Assembly (NCBI RefSeq): GCF_000711735.1
Contig: NZ_JONL01000005.1
Location: forward strand, 62,001 to 126,000
Direction of reading: 5' to 3'
Length of the DNA stretch: 64,000 nt
From: Maridesulfovibrio frigidus DSM 17176
GTDB lineage: Bacteria > Desulfobacterota > Desulfovibrionia > Desulfovibrionales > Desulfovibrionaceae
Of this stretch, positions 1 through 9,448 are shown in pieces. Within the stretch, counting starts at the first letter, position 1. Every line of letters starts with the position of its first letter. The position numbers and the translations under genes are program-made. Under the pieces are notes generated by a model. The model was not told where the DNA came from, searched no databases, and saw only the letters and a program-made list of their open reading frames with translations.

Positions 1-531
1 TTTATATGGATTAGCGCCCGGCACATTAAGACCAACGCCATTATCCCATTTACCGCGTTGAAACATAACAGCGAGTTCTCTACCGAACTCCTCGGCTTTC
101 ACAATATCGCCAGCATCCGGTCTGCCGACAGCCACAGGTGTGACCTTCGTAGAGTATGAGTGCTCACCGATAAAGGCCGCAGCTGCTACGGGCTTAAACC
201 CGGCCTCTGCGGAAAAATCTTTAAGCTCAAGCAAGGCATCATCAAAAGCTCTATTACCATAAACGACGACTAAAACAGCGGGAACTCCCGCTCCCTTGAG
301 GCTAGCCAATCTTTCTAGAGCTATAGCGGGAACACGGCCCGCATAAACAGGTGTTCCAATAATAACCAGATCGTCATTTGCACAATCAAAGTCTTGAGGA
401 ACACCTTCTTCCCTGGTCACATCAAAAACAGTTAATTCACCTGCACCAAAACCTTTGGCAACAGCATCAAGAACACGTCTTGTGGTTCTTGTCGGAGAAA
501 AATAAATTAACTTCAATTTGGAATCAGCCAT
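1..531 (-). CDS. Flavodoxin-domain protein, EFR1-type ferredoxin candidate (3' end outside window)
   Basis: The reading frame is open from an ATG at 531 to the window edge, giving 177 codons without a stop, so the C-terminus is missing. The N-terminus has a beta strand followed by SPTRTTRR, the phosphate-binding loop of flavodoxins, then IIGTPVYAGRVP, the second FMN loop, and VVVYGNRAFDDAL. This pattern is typical of EFR1-family proteins, which carry a flavodoxin domain followed by a two-[4Fe-4S] ferredoxin domain; that second part would lie outside the window, so it is inferred. A G-rich stretch (GGGGG) sits about 8 bases before the start. It lies 34 bases downstream of the transaldolase gene on the same strand and may be co-transcribed. 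A role in cytoplasmic electron transfer is likely; the partner is unknown. Confidence 0.75.
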   Translation of the reverse strand, partial: MADSKLKLIYFSPTRTTRRVLDAVAKGFGAGELTVFDVTREEGVPQDFDCANDDLVIIGTPVYAGRVPAIALERLASLKGAGVPAVLVVVYGNRAFDDALLELKDFSAEAGFKPVAAAAFIGEHSYSTKVTPVAVGRPDAGDIVKAEEFGRELAVMFQRGKWDNGVGLNVPGANPYK

Positions 532-565
532 AAATGCCCCCAAAAAACAATGCGCTACTACAAAT

Positions 566-1210
566 TTACTTTGTCAGACTGTCCCAGTCCGCTTTAAAGG
601 AAGCAAGCCCCTGATCGGTAAGTGGATGCTTGGCAAGCTCGCTGATCACTTTATACGGAATGGTCGCTACATCTGCGCCGATCAATGCGGAATCGAGGAC
701 ATGAAGTGGATTACGAATGGATGCAACCAGAATTTTAGTCGGGAATTCATAGTTATCAAAAATTGTTCTAATTTGAGAAATAAGCTCCATACCATCATGA
801 GATATTCCATCAAGCCTTCCAACGAAAGGACTGACGTACGTAGCTCCTGCCTTCGCGGCAAGCAAGGCCTGTAAAGGAGAAAAAACAAGAGTTACGTTCG
901 TTTTCATACCCTTTTTATACAACGCCTTAGTCGCAACCAACCCCTCGGAAGTTAAAGGAACTTTGATCACAACATTATCTCCGAATGAGGCTAGATCACC
1001 AGCCTCAGCTATCATTTCTTCAGCAGTTTCACCCATAACTTCAAGACTGACAGGGCCGGTAACTTCTTCACAAATTAGCTTAGCCTGCTGACGCCAATCA
1101 CCACCTTCTCGAGAAAGAAGTGTTGGATTAGTAGTGACCCCATCAAGAAGACCCTGCTTTTTAGCGTTTCTAATTTCAACAATATTTGCGGTATCTAAAA
1201 AAAATTCCAT
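566..1210 (-). CDS. tal: Small transaldolase (TalC/Fsa-type)
   Basis: This 214-residue protein belongs to the short transaldolase/fructose-6-phosphate aldolase family, cytoplasmic class I aldolases of the non-oxidative pentose phosphate pathway. Visible features are FLDTAN at the N-terminus, GVTTNPTLL around residue 24, the Schiff-base lysine in [11 protein letters not shown] (about K83) and [11 protein letters not shown]. The residue at the position of FSA Tyr131 is Phe, and Glu (SLEVMG) stands where FSA has Gln59. Both are the transaldolase state, so transaldolase activity is more likely than fructose-6-phosphate aldolase. Length matches the family. A GGGAG ribosome site precedes the ATG. 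Confidence 0.9.
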   Translation of the reverse strand: MEFFLDTANIVEIRNAKKQGLLDGVTTNPTLLSREGGDWRQQAKLICEEVTGPVSLEVMGETAEEMIAEAGDLASFGDNVVIKVPLTSEGLVATKALYKKGMKTNVTLVFSPLQALLAAKAGATYVSPFVGRLDGISHDGMELISQIRTIFDNYEFPTKILVASIRNPLHVLDSALIGADVATIPYKVISELAKHPLTDQGLASFKADWDSLTK

Positions 1211-1356
1211 TAGTTATTCTCCCTTTCGTCTACACGCATATAATTAAATGCGAAGGTATAAAGACCAGTACTTAAAGCTTTTTCACGATTCGTTTTCATA
1301 TAACAAATGAAGCGTGAGCAAAAGCACTATCTTCTGATATAGGTATCCTCCAAAAT

Positions 1357-1385
1357 TTGACAACCCACAATGAGGCGCGTAAATG
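1357..1385 (+). promoter_or_regulatory. Candidate sigma70-type promoter for trpB
   Basis: TTGACA at 1357-1362 is followed after 17 bases by TAAATG at 1380-1385. It lies about 75 bases before the trpB start. The -10 box is imperfect. No tryptophan-rich leader peptide was seen. Confidence 0.35.
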
Positions 1386-1459
1386 CTTACTCGGCACAAG
1401 TGTGCCCAATTCAATTTACGGCAACTCAGCGAAAGAAAAGTATATTCAGGAGAACTAAA

Positions 1460-2671
1460 ATGACTGACAATGCAACTACAAAAGCAGATGGATTTTTTGG
1501 AGAATACGGCGGACAATTTGTTCCCGAACCACTCATTCCAATTCTTAATAAGCTTGCCGATACTTACAACAAATTTAAAGATGACCCTGAATTCAAGCGA
1601 GAATTTGAATACTATCTTGCAAAGTACTCAGGACGCCCTACCCCGCTCTACCTGTGCTCCAATCTTACCAATGAACTCGGTGGAGCCAAAATATATCTCA
1701 AACGCGAAGATTTAAACCACCTTGGTGCGCACAAAGTAAACAACACCCTCGGCCAAATCTTGCTTGCTAAACGCATGGGCAAAAAGAAAATTATCGCCGA
1801 AACAGGTGCTGGGCAGCACGGCGTAGCAACTGCAGCTACTGCGGCGCTCATGGGTATGGAATGCACCATTTACATGGGCGCAGTGGATGTTGAAAGACAG
1901 AAGCTGAATGTATTCCGTATGCAGATGATGGGCGCAAAAGTTATCCCTGCAACATCAGGACAGTGCACACTCAAAGAAGCCGTCGACGAAGCTCTCGGAG
2001 CATGGATTCAGGACGCGGAGGACTCTTTCTACTTGCTAGGCTCTGCGGTAGGACCTCACCCATACCCTGGGATGGTCCGCGATTTCCAGTCTATTATCGG
2101 GAAAGAAGCTAGAGAGCAGATTCTTGAAGACGAAGGACGCCTTCCAGACTACTGCATAGCCTGTGTGGGCGGTGGATCAAATGCTATAGGACTTTTCTCT
2201 GAGTTCGTTAAAGATGAATCAGTAAAACTCGTTGGAGTTGAGCCTGCCGGACGCAGTCTTGAACCGGGTGAACATGCCGCGACACTTTGCCTCGGAGAAC
2301 CAGGCGTAATGCACGGTTTTAACTCATACATGCTCAAAGATGACAAAGGCGAGCCTGCACCTGTTTATTCCATTTCCGCAGGCCTCGATTACCCAAGCGT
2401 AGGACCTGAGCATTCGCACCTCAAAGATTTAGGCAGGGCAGAATACGTTCACGCTTCCGACAAAGAAGCTGTAGCAGCATTCTTCACTCTTTCTCAGAAA
2501 GAAGGAATTATACCTGCACTGGAATCTTCTCACGCGCTGGCACACGCCATCAGGCTTGCGCCGACTCTCCCTAAAGACAACATCATCATTGTTAACTTGT
2601 CCGGCCGCGGAGACAAAGACGTTGCTGAAATTGAAAGCTTGATCAGCAAAGGCGAATTCGAAATGCCTTAA
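1460..2671 (+). CDS. trpB: Tryptophan synthase beta chain
   Basis: TrpB joins indole and serine to make tryptophan with pyridoxal phosphate. The 403-residue protein contains the PLP lysine in HLGAHKVNN (about K92), the ETGAGQHG motif, and the cofactor phosphate loop GGGSNAIG. The start at 1460 is chosen because AGGAGA lies just upstream (1448-1453) and family proteins begin near the [16 protein letters not shown] sequence; the frame is open further upstream to 1370, but that extension is unlike TrpB. The gene stands alone, without trpA beside it, so the alpha subunit must be encoded elsewhere. It is followed by a strong terminator. Confidence 0.97.
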   Translation: MTDNATTKADGFFGEYGGQFVPEPLIPILNKLADTYNKFKDDPEFKREFEYYLAKYSGRPTPLYLCSNLTNELGGAKIYLKREDLNHLGAHKVNNTLGQILLAKRMGKKKIIAETGAGQHGVATAATAALMGMECTIYMGAVDVERQKLNVFRMQMMGAKVIPATSGQCTLKEAVDEALGAWIQDAEDSFYLLGSAVGPHPYPGMVRDFQSIIGKEAREQILEDEGRLPDYCIACVGGGSNAIGLFSEFVKDESVKLVGVEPAGRSLEPGEHAATLCLGEPGVMHGFNSYMLKDDKGEPAPVYSISAGLDYPSVGPEHSHLKDLGRAEYVHASDKEAVAAFFTLSQKEGIIPALESSHALAHAIRLAPTLPKDNIIIVNLSGRGDKDVAEIESLISKGEFEMP

Positions 2672-2710
2672 ACCTGATTAATCAGAATCAGGCATATGCT
2701 TTAAAATATA

Positions 2711-2749
2711 AAATCCGGCCACCTTATTAATGAGGTGGCCGGATTTTTT
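2711..2749 (+). terminator. Rho-independent terminator of trpB
   Basis: A 14-base-pair stem (AAATCCGGCCACCT with AGGTGGCCGGATTT) closes an 8-base loop and is followed by a T run. Confidence 0.9.
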
Positions 2750-2858
2750 ATGATCTTACCACCCTTGCAGCGACAATACTTTCATGCTTTACTGAGTTAG
2801 ATTAAAAAAATTACGGTCAATATACTTCAAACCATTTCAACTATTAAAAGGATATAGA

Positions 2859-3299
2859 ATGAAAAAAGCATCTATAATTTTACAACTCGTTATTGTTTCA
2901 TTACTAATGACGGCATCTCTCGCCATGGCAAATAAATTTGAAGTAGATCCACTCATTAAGCAGGCCCTTAAAGTTGTACCAAAAGGAGCTGAACTCGTTG
3001 CCAGCCAAGGTGGCGAAGGTAGTGCATTTGTAGCGTACACTTCAGGCGAGCAAAATTATCAATTCACACTTTCCAGTGATCTGGACCCACAGATTCCTGA
3101 TGCAAAGAAATTTAAATACAAAGATAAAGACGCTTTCTACTTTCGCCCCGGAGCAAGAGAGATTGGCGGGCTCATGATTGTTCTAAATCCCGAAAAAAGC
3201 CTCGTGATAATATACTCATCCATTACGCCCGAAAATAAAAAAGTAACACTTGAAGCAATGGTTAAAATTGCCGACCAAATGAATTTAGACAAAATTTAG
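2859..3299 (+). CDS. Small secreted protein of unknown function
   Basis: I do not recognise this 146-residue protein. It begins with a clear signal peptide: MKKAS, a hydrophobic stretch to about residue 20, and a cleavage-like SLAMA-NK site at about 24, so it is predicted to be periplasmic. The mature part is a mixed alpha/beta sequence without cysteines. It has no neighbours on the same strand and carries its own terminator. AAAGG lies 7 bases before the ATG. Confidence 0.75.
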   Translation: MKKASIILQLVIVSLLMTASLAMANKFEVDPLIKQALKVVPKGAELVASQGGEGSAFVAYTSGEQNYQFTLSSDLDPQIPDAKKFKYKDKDAFYFRPGAREIGGLMIVLNPEKSLVIIYSSITPENKKVTLEAMVKIADQMNLDKI

Positions 3300-3314
3300 T
3301 TTTTTACACAAAGA

Positions 3315-3349
3315 AAAGCCCCTTTCGAAGCTAATTCAAAAGGGGCTTT
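3315..3349. terminator. Bidirectional terminator
   Basis: AAAGCCCCTTT pairs with AAAGGGGCTTT around a 13-base loop, between two convergent genes ending at 3299 and 3373. Confidence 0.75.
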
Positions 3350-3372
3350 ATTACGTCCAATATCAATGTGTG

Positions 3373-3738
3373 TTAGGGCAACACTTTTGAATCCATAATC
3401 CACACGTCGATGGGTAGTTTTGCATATGTGATAGCTTCATTTAAACGCCTTAGATATCTGCCTTCTTTACTCTTATCGACAATAAGGACCACCCCGGCCC
3501 GCTTCCCTGTGCATGAAGCATAATACAGCGACTGTCCGATAGCCTCGGCCCACTTGCGCCCAAAATCCATTTCCACTGCGTGAGTGTCAGTCAAACAGTC
3601 AACCCGTGTTGCGTCTGGAAGACGAAATTCTACCTCTCCGTGGTTTTGATTACACCACAGGTCTTGGTAATCTCTCTCAGACCCAAAAGCTGGATATGAT
3701 ATAGATAAAATTGCGAGCAACATTATACATACTTTCAT
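3373..3738 (-). CDS. Small exported protein with a PD-(D/E)XK-like core
   Basis: The protein starts with MKVCIMLLAILSISYPAFG, a signal peptide, so the ATG at 3738 is chosen; the frame is open further upstream to a TTG at 3774, which would bury the signal. The mature part of about 100 residues contains RVDCLTDTHAVEMDFGRKW followed by AEAIGQSLYYA and a strand GVVLIV. This resembles a conserved family of small proteins with a predicted PD-(D/E)XK nuclease fold (D47, E56, D58 or K62 as candidate site residues). Nuclease activity is an inference. A secreted member is unusual. Two cysteines (about 29 and 48) could form a disulfide. Confidence 0.7.
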   Translation of the reverse strand: MKVCIMLLAILSISYPAFGSERDYQDLWCNQNHGEVEFRLPDATRVDCLTDTHAVEMDFGRKWAEAIGQSLYYASCTGKRAGVVLIVDKSKEGRYLRRLNEAITYAKLPIDVWIMDSKVLP

Positions 3739-3998
3739 TCGATAAAATATACCATACACGCAATCCAATATCAACGCATATTCTATATTTGCATAATTTA
3801 ATAAATTTTAACCGAATAATATACCTACATCGATAACAAATAGTGATGTCAAACACGCCGTTTAGTTACATCAAAAAAAATTACCTTTCTCCACTTGAAA
3901 AATCATAGGAAGGTATGTGATAAGAGCATGTCTCTAAGAACAATCTCAACTTTATTGAAACTAAATAAAAAAACACTTCCACGCGGACCATCATAAAA

Positions 3999-5867
3999 AT
4001 GACCATAAAAAATCAGTACAAAGACATTCTACCCTTCATAGGGCTTGTTATATTTGCTCTTTTATTTGCATGCATTGGAGAGTGGCGTCCATTTTTCTTC
4101 GACATCGACGAACCTAAGTATGTAACGGCGGCACTAGAAATGGCTCGATCCGGGGACTGGCTTCACCCCATGTTCGGAGGGCTGCCTCGCATGGAAAAGC
4201 CACCACTACCCTACTGGCTGGCGGCTCCGCTTTTTAAAATTTTCGGAACAGCTTTTAGCGACGGCACACTGCTTTTCATTGCCCGCATTCCTGCTATTTT
4301 AAGCTCAGTTCTAACAATTGTTGCGACCTACTTGATTGGTAAGAGATTATACTCGACAAAAACAGGGATTCTAGCCGCCCTATTTCTCACAATTGCCCCT
4401 CCCTTCAAAATTGAAGGTATGATGTTAAAAGCTGACATCATTTATACAGCTGCAGTAACTTGGGCTACTTATTTCTATCTTCGCAGGTTTCAGGGAGATA
4501 AATCCACTGTAAACAGCCTAGCTGCATCACTCGCTACCGCACTTGGAGTCTTAACCAAAGGACCTTTTGCTTTAGCGCCCTTGGCAGGCTACATGATGGC
4601 GGAACTACTTAGAGAAAAACCCAGCAAAAACTATTTTATCTCCATCATTAAGAGATCTGGTTCTGTTTTACGAAGAGAGACTTCAACTATACTGCTTGGT
4701 GTAGTTCTCGGATGTGGCCCATTCTTATTATGGATTTGGTCCGCAAGCTCTCCTGAAATTAATTATTTTTCAGGAATGATAAGCGATGCAGCAAAAAACA
4801 CACTCCATATAGAAAACCAAGCGTTACTTTTCTTGGGTAGTTTTTTCTTTTATTTGTCTGAGATAACTATAATTTTCTTTCCTCTTGGTGCACTATCAAT
4901 AGGGGCAATCCACACACTACTTAAATATGGCCAAAGTAAATTTAGCGAAAAAAATATCATTCTGTGGACCTCTTTATTCTACCTAATACTCTGCATCTTT
5001 TTATACAGACTTAGAGCTCATCGCTACTTCTTGCCAATTTTGCCCCTGCTCTCTGTGATAACGGTCAATTGGATATTGACAGCATCACGCGACAAATTTT
5101 TCAAAAAATTATTTATATTCGGCAATGTACTCATCACCGGAACGGCTGTATTTATAGGGAGTGCAGTCCTGTACACAGGACAAATTTCTACAAATTTATG
5201 GGAAAATGCCCAAATTACAAATTACAGTTCAGCCTTGCTTCCTTTTGCCCTCGCATCGTTTTTACTAGCGGCTGTCACCATAATATCTGCGGCAAAGTAC
5301 TATCACAAACCACTTACATACCTTGCTATTTCCTTCTTAACCTTGCTTGCGGTTTACCCTTTTTATTTCAACGCAGCGCCGGGAATAGGACCAGATAATA
5401 AATTCCTTCCTAAGCCTCTTATCGGTGTAAATCTTGCTAATTATGCAGAGAAAAACATTCCACCCAATTGTTTGTTCATTGCATCTGAAAGCACACTGAG
5501 GAATAATCCAGACCTCCATTTTTTCATGCGGAATTTAACAAAAAGGACAGAAGACGGATATTTAGCTGCGCTGACTTTTGACGTTAATAATTTCAACAAT
5601 CTGATCATGGCTCCAGTAGTAGCCAGAACTATGCTTGAAGCAAACTCCTCTTTTGCGAAAGCTAGCCCTTTATACAAAACTATTAGTAATAATAAATTCC
5701 GCAAGTCAGTCTTAATTCTGAGCGGGAATGAGCTAACTCAACTATATCGTAATTCCATATATTTCAGCAAAATATTTAGCGCTCCCGCGGCATCCATTCC
5801 TATTCAGGGCATGAATATTTCATGGAACAATGAGCTATTCTATGTGGTATTCATGAAAGGCTTATAA
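3999..5867 (+). CDS. ArnT-like membrane glycosyltransferase (PMT/GT83 family)
   Basis: This 622-residue integral membrane protein resembles lipid-phosphate-dependent glycosyltransferases of the ArnT/PMT family, which move a sugar from an undecaprenyl or polyprenyl carrier to lipid A, protein or another glycan outside the inner membrane. The first periplasmic loop carries the family's acidic motif in FDIDEPKYVTAALEMARSGD (about residues 33-52), followed by PRMEKPPLPYW. About a dozen hydrophobic segments follow, and a C-terminal periplasmic region begins near residue 470. There are no arn genes nearby, so the donor sugar and acceptor are unknown. It is a single transcription unit with a terminator. 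Confidence 0.85.
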   Translation: MTIKNQYKDILPFIGLVIFALLFACIGEWRPFFFDIDEPKYVTAALEMARSGDWLHPMFGGLPRMEKPPLPYWLAAPLFKIFGTAFSDGTLLFIARIPAILSSVLTIVATYLIGKRLYSTKTGILAALFLTIAPPFKIEGMMLKADIIYTAAVTWATYFYLRRFQGDKSTVNSLAASLATALGVLTKGPFALAPLAGYMMAELLREKPSKNYFISIIKRSGSVLRRETSTILLGVVLGCGPFLLWIWSASSPEINYFSGMISDAAKNTLHIENQALLFLGSFFFYLSEITIIFFPLGALSIGAIHTLLKYGQSKFSEKNIILWTSLFYLILCIFLYRLRAHRYFLPILPLLSVITVNWILTASRDKFFKKLFIFGNVLITGTAVFIGSAVLYTGQISTNLWENAQITNYSSALLPFALASFLLAAVTIISAAKYYHKPLTYLAISFLTLLAVYPFYFNAAPGIGPDNKFLPKPLIGVNLANYAEKNIPPNCLFIASESTLRNNPDLHFFMRNLTKRTEDGYLAALTFDVNNFNNLIMAPVVARTMLEANSSFAKASPLYKTISNNKFRKSVLILSGNELTQLYRNSIYFSKIFSAPAASIPIQGMNISWNNELFYVVFMKGL

Positions 5868-5889
5868 ATCCTTAATTTTCACTTAACAA

Positions 5890-5925
5890 AAAAATCCGGA
5901 TGGAAATAATTCCATCCGGATTTTT
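5890..5925. terminator. Bidirectional terminator
   Basis: A 16-base stem (AAAAATCCGGATGGAA and its complement) around a 4-base loop, with T runs on both strands, separates the convergent glycosyltransferase and metC genes. Confidence 0.9.
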
Positions 5926-5969
5926 CATTAACCATTCATTCTTCTAATTTAAAAAGCGCTTGTAGAGAG

Positions 5970-7133
5970 CTAAACATTCAACCCAGCAAGCCCCTGTTCC
6001 AAATCGCTTTTGAGATCACTCACATCCTCAAGTCCTATATTCAACCTGAAAATAGTCTTGCCTTCGTATGCAAAAGAATTGTCCCTTCGGAACCTACCGC
6101 CCGTAATAAGGCTCTTGAATCCTCCCCAGCTGTAACCTAGTCCGAACAGCTCAAGATTATCAACAAACACGGAATGATCCATCTCTTCATATTCATCCTG
6201 AAGCGTAAAAGCAAAAAGACCGCTTGAGCCTGTGAAATCACGCTTCCAGAGATCATGTTCAGGATGACTTTCAAGAGCGGGGTGAATTACTTTATCGACT
6301 ATTTTATGCGTGGTCAGCCACCTTGCAACATCCAGCGCAGCCTGTTCATGATGCTTAAGGCGGACATGCAGAGTTCGAAGCCCGCGCAAAGCCTGATAGC
6401 AATCCTCTTGCGAAGCAAAAGTCTCAAACAATCCGCAACTCTTCCTAAATATATCCCAATACTCTTCAGTGGTGGAGACAGTGCCCAGCAAAATATCAGA
6501 ATGGCCCGTGATATATTTTGTCGCTGACTGAATAGAAACATCCACGCCAAGCTTAAATGGATTTAGATAAAGCGGAGTAGCCCAAGTGTTATCAATAACA
6601 CTGACAATTCCTTTTTCACGACAAACTTTGGTTATGGCTGGAACATCCTGAATTTCGAAAGTATTGGAACCGGGCGATTCCATAAAAATTAAGCAAGTTT
6701 CATCTTTAATATACTTGCTAATGTCAGCCCCCGCATTGGAAGGCAGGAAGTCCGTGGTAACTCCGTATTTAGAAAGAAATCCATTGCAGAAATGACGAGT
6801 AGGCCCATAGACATTATCACAAATAAGTACGTGATCGCCCTGTTTGGTATACGCTAGCAAAACCATTGCAATAGCGCTTATCCCGGATTGAAAAGCCTTA
6901 CATCCGTAGGAGCCATCAATCTGAACCATTGCAGCTTCGAATGCTTTCTGAGCCCCAAGGCCGCTGGTTCCATAGTCTATCCCTTCGTACTTGCCCTGAT
7001 TTGCAGCAAGCATATCGGAGTAGCAGTCAAAAAGGACCGTAGAAGCGCGGTGCAAAGGAGGATTGATAGTATTAATGGAACGGCGCGCTTCGACGCTTCC
7101 TCCGGTGACAAGATCAGTTGCAATTTTACGCAT
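5970..7133 (-). CDS. metC: Cystathionine beta-lyase
   Basis: A 387-residue PLP enzyme of the Cys/Met metabolism family. MetC cleaves cystathionine to homocysteine, pyruvate and ammonia in methionine synthesis. Visible features are the family N-terminus (TDLVTGG, NPPLHRASTVLF), YGTSGLGAQKAFE, ESPGSNTFEIQDVP, the DNTWATPLYL strand and the PLP lysine in SATKYITGHSD (about K206). The RYGR-type gamma-lyase motif is replaced by DYGTSGLG, which together with the C-terminal GYSWGGFKSL fits beta-lyase better than gamma-synthase. GGAG lies about 10 bases before the ATG. A terminator separates it from aroB upstream. Confidence 0.92.
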   Translation of the reverse strand: MRKIATDLVTGGSVEARRSINTINPPLHRASTVLFDCYSDMLAANQGKYEGIDYGTSGLGAQKAFEAAMVQIDGSYGCKAFQSGISAIAMVLLAYTKQGDHVLICDNVYGPTRHFCNGFLSKYGVTTDFLPSNAGADISKYIKDETCLIFMESPGSNTFEIQDVPAITKVCREKGIVSVIDNTWATPLYLNPFKLGVDVSIQSATKYITGHSDILLGTVSTTEEYWDIFRKSCGLFETFASQEDCYQALRGLRTLHVRLKHHEQAALDVARWLTTHKIVDKVIHPALESHPEHDLWKRDFTGSSGLFAFTLQDEYEEMDHSVFVDNLELFGLGYSWGGFKSLITGGRFRRDNSFAYEGKTIFRLNIGLEDVSDLKSDLEQGLAGLNV

Positions 7134-7177
7134 TAGGTTAAGCTCCTATTTCCAAAAAATTTTCATATAAAATAAAA

Positions 7178-7213
7178 AAAGGGAAGCTCCTTGATAACAG
7201 GAACTCCCCTTTA
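7178..7213 (-). terminator. Terminator of the aromatic operon
   Basis: On the minus strand a stem of AAAGGGGAGTTCC with GGAGCTTCCCTTT (one G-T wobble region) is followed by seven T. It lies between aroB and metC. Confidence 0.8.
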
Positions 7214-7235
7214 TATATCAAGTAATGTTATAAAA

Positions 7236-8324
7236 TCAGTACATTTCACCCAGTTCGGCTTCAATCATTTCAAGCGGGAAATCTTCTTCGATAACCGCAT
7301 GACCGAGCTTATCAAGAGCGACCATAACAACTGATCCATCTTTAACTTTCTTATCACGCTTCATCAGTTCCATTATATCTGTAGAACTGACTTTCAAGCT
7401 GGCAGTAGCAAGGGAGAGTCTATCCATAACATCCTGATGTAACTCAAGATCAGAATCAGAAAGCATTCCTGCCCGGTTGCAAGCTCTGGCAACGACTCTC
7501 ATGCCGTGTCCAACGCATTCACCATGAGCAAGCTCATAGCCGAAAAAGGTCTCAATGGCATGACCAACAGTATGACCGTAGTTCAGTATACGCCTTAGCC
7601 CGCCTTCTTTCTCATCTCTGGAGACAATGTCGGCCTTGATTTCGCAGCAACGTGAAACGACTACAGACATCACTTCTTTATCAAGAGCTAGAACCTTGTC
7701 TGCATTATCCAGCAAATATTCGGCAAACTTTCTATCGGCAATAAATCCATGTTTTACAACTTCACCAAGCCCGCTCAGAATTTCACGCTCAGGCAAACTC
7801 CTAAGTGCGGAAATGTCTGAATATACGTGCTTAGGCTGATAAAACATTCCGCAATAATTCTTGCCGCCGGAAATGTTCACCGCAACCTTGCCACCTACGG
7901 AGGAATCAACCTGTGCCAACAATGTAGTCGGAACTTGCACGAAATTTATTCCGCGCATATAGCTTCCGGCAACGTAACCGGACAAATCACCGACCACACC
8001 TCCACCAAGTGCTATAACAACGTCCTGACGGGTAATCCCAGCCTCGAGCATAGCCTCGAGTAAAGATGCAAAGACATCCAGACTCTTGCTGTTTTCACCA
8101 GCTGGAACAGTGAGGAGAAGCGGATCAATATTTTCAAGAGCAAGCTTTTCAACTAAACTTAGCCCGAAAAGCTCACGAGTATTTTCATCACAAATAACAA
8201 CGGGAGTTCTCCCGTATTTTTTGGAACACAGATCCGGGACAAGGCTATCCATAACCCCATCACCGACATCTATTCCGTAGGAGCTATCAAACTCTCCCTT
8301 CAAAATAACTTCAACCTTCGGCAT
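7236..8324 (-). CDS. aroB: 3-Dehydroquinate synthase
   Basis: AroB converts DAHP to 3-dehydroquinate, step two of the shikimate pathway, using NAD+ and a divalent metal. The 362-residue protein has the NAD-binding GGGVVGDLSGYVAGSYMRG segment (about 105-123), VPTTLLAQVDSSVGGKVAVN, and the metal ligands in LNYGHTVGHAIE and HGECVGHG. Its ATG overlaps the stop of the preceding DAHP synthase gene (TAATG), so the two are translationally coupled and catalyse consecutive steps. Confidence 0.96.
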   Translation of the reverse strand: MPKVEVILKGEFDSSYGIDVGDGVMDSLVPDLCSKKYGRTPVVICDENTRELFGLSLVEKLALENIDPLLLTVPAGENSKSLDVFASLLEAMLEAGITRQDVVIALGGGVVGDLSGYVAGSYMRGINFVQVPTTLLAQVDSSVGGKVAVNISGGKNYCGMFYQPKHVYSDISALRSLPEREILSGLGEVVKHGFIADRKFAEYLLDNADKVLALDKEVMSVVVSRCCEIKADIVSRDEKEGGLRRILNYGHTVGHAIETFFGYELAHGECVGHGMRVVARACNRAGMLSDSDLELHQDVMDRLSLATASLKVSSTDIMELMKRDKKVKDGSVVMVALDKLGHAVIEEDFPLEMIEAELGEMY

Positions 8325-9418
8325 TACTTATCTCCGGCAAGCATTGTTTCCTGCTGACGCAAGGACTCTTCGTGAATGTACTGGAAAATGCGAAGCATAA
8401 AATGCTCATCCATACCGCGGGCAACTCCTTCGCGAGTACGTTTTTCAACAGTCTTCTTCCACTGTGCAGGCTGCAGAAGTGCAATACCTTTATCGCGTTT
8501 CATTTCACCGATTGTACGGCCTATTGCCATACGCTCAGCGAGTAGCTCAACGATTGATTCGTCAATTTCATCAAGTCTGATGCGTTTGTTTTCAACAGCA
8601 TGAATGAAATCTTCATCTTCAATTGCAGGATGACGAACCTTCAGTCCAGCGAGAACTTTGCCTAAATCTTCAGGAGTAAACTGCTGCTTGCTGTCACTAA
8701 GAGCAACATCAGGATTAATATGAGATTCAATCATCAATCCGTCAAAAAGGAGGTCGAGAGCTTTCTGTGAAACTGCAGGAATAAATTCGCGGGTTCCGCA
8801 AAGATGACTTGGATCACAGATGATAGGAAGCCCTTCACAGCGACGACGAAGTTCAATAAAAATTCTCCAGTTCGGAGCATTGCGGTATTTAGATTCTTTA
8901 GCAGAAGAAAATCCGCGATGAATAGCACCAAGTTTTTTGACTCCGGCTTTATTCAAACGTTCCATAGCTCCAATCCAAAGCTCAACATCAGGGTTGATCG
9001 GATTCTTAACCAGCACAGGAATATCTGTTCCTTTTAGGGAATCCGCAAGAGCCTGAACCGCAAAAGGATTAACCGTAGTTCTTGCTCCGACCCAAATGAG
9101 ATCTACATTATATTTAAGGCAAAGTTCAACATGCTCAGGAGTTGCAGTCTCAGTAGAGATAGGCATTCCTGTTTCTTCACGTGCTTCAACCAGCCATTTT
9201 AATCCTTCTTCGCCCATACCTTCAAAACAATTAGGACGCGTACGAGGCTTCCAGATTCCAGCGCGAAGGATATGTGCTGCGCCAGTTTTAGCAACGCCAC
9301 GTGCGGTTTCAAGCACCTGATCGCGGCTTTCTGCACTACAGGGGCCAGCTATAATTAAAGGGCCATCGTGCTTAAATCCCCAAGAATCAATACCGTCAAT
9401 ATCAAGTTGAACGCTCAT
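8324..9418 (-). CDS. DAHP synthase / chorismate mutase fusion
   Basis: A 364-residue bifunctional enzyme. Residues about 1-260 form a type I-beta DAHP synthase (GPCSAES at 25-31, RAGIWKPRTRPNCFEG, WVGARTTVNPF, KNPINPDVELW, CDPSHLCG), which starts the shikimate pathway from phosphoenolpyruvate and erythrose 4-phosphate. Residues about 265-350 form an AroQ chorismate mutase (NKRIRLDEIDESIVELLAERM, then IGEMKRDKGIAL). The C-terminal mutase acts on the pathway end product and probably provides feedback control of the synthase, as in known DAHPS-CM fusions of this order. It is upstream of and coupled to aroB. The Hpt gene 30 bases upstream may share its promoter. Confidence 0.94.
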   Translation of the reverse strand: MSVQLDIDGIDSWGFKHDGPLIIAGPCSAESRDQVLETARGVAKTGAAHILRAGIWKPRTRPNCFEGMGEEGLKWLVEAREETGMPISTETATPEHVELCLKYNVDLIWVGARTTVNPFAVQALADSLKGTDIPVLVKNPINPDVELWIGAMERLNKAGVKKLGAIHRGFSSAKESKYRNAPNWRIFIELRRRCEGLPIICDPSHLCGTREFIPAVSQKALDLLFDGLMIESHINPDVALSDSKQQFTPEDLGKVLAGLKVRHPAIEDEDFIHAVENKRIRLDEIDESIVELLAERMAIGRTIGEMKRDKGIALLQPAQWKKTVEKRTREGVARGMDEHFMLRIFQYIHEESLRQQETMLAGDK

Positions 9419-9448
9419 AAGCTATAATCTCCGTGGCTTAATGTTATT

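Noticed and set aside
5970-7235. SAM riboswitch before metC
   Set aside because: The 100-base gap upstream is filled by the aroB terminator and a ribosome site; there is no room or motif for a SAM aptamer.
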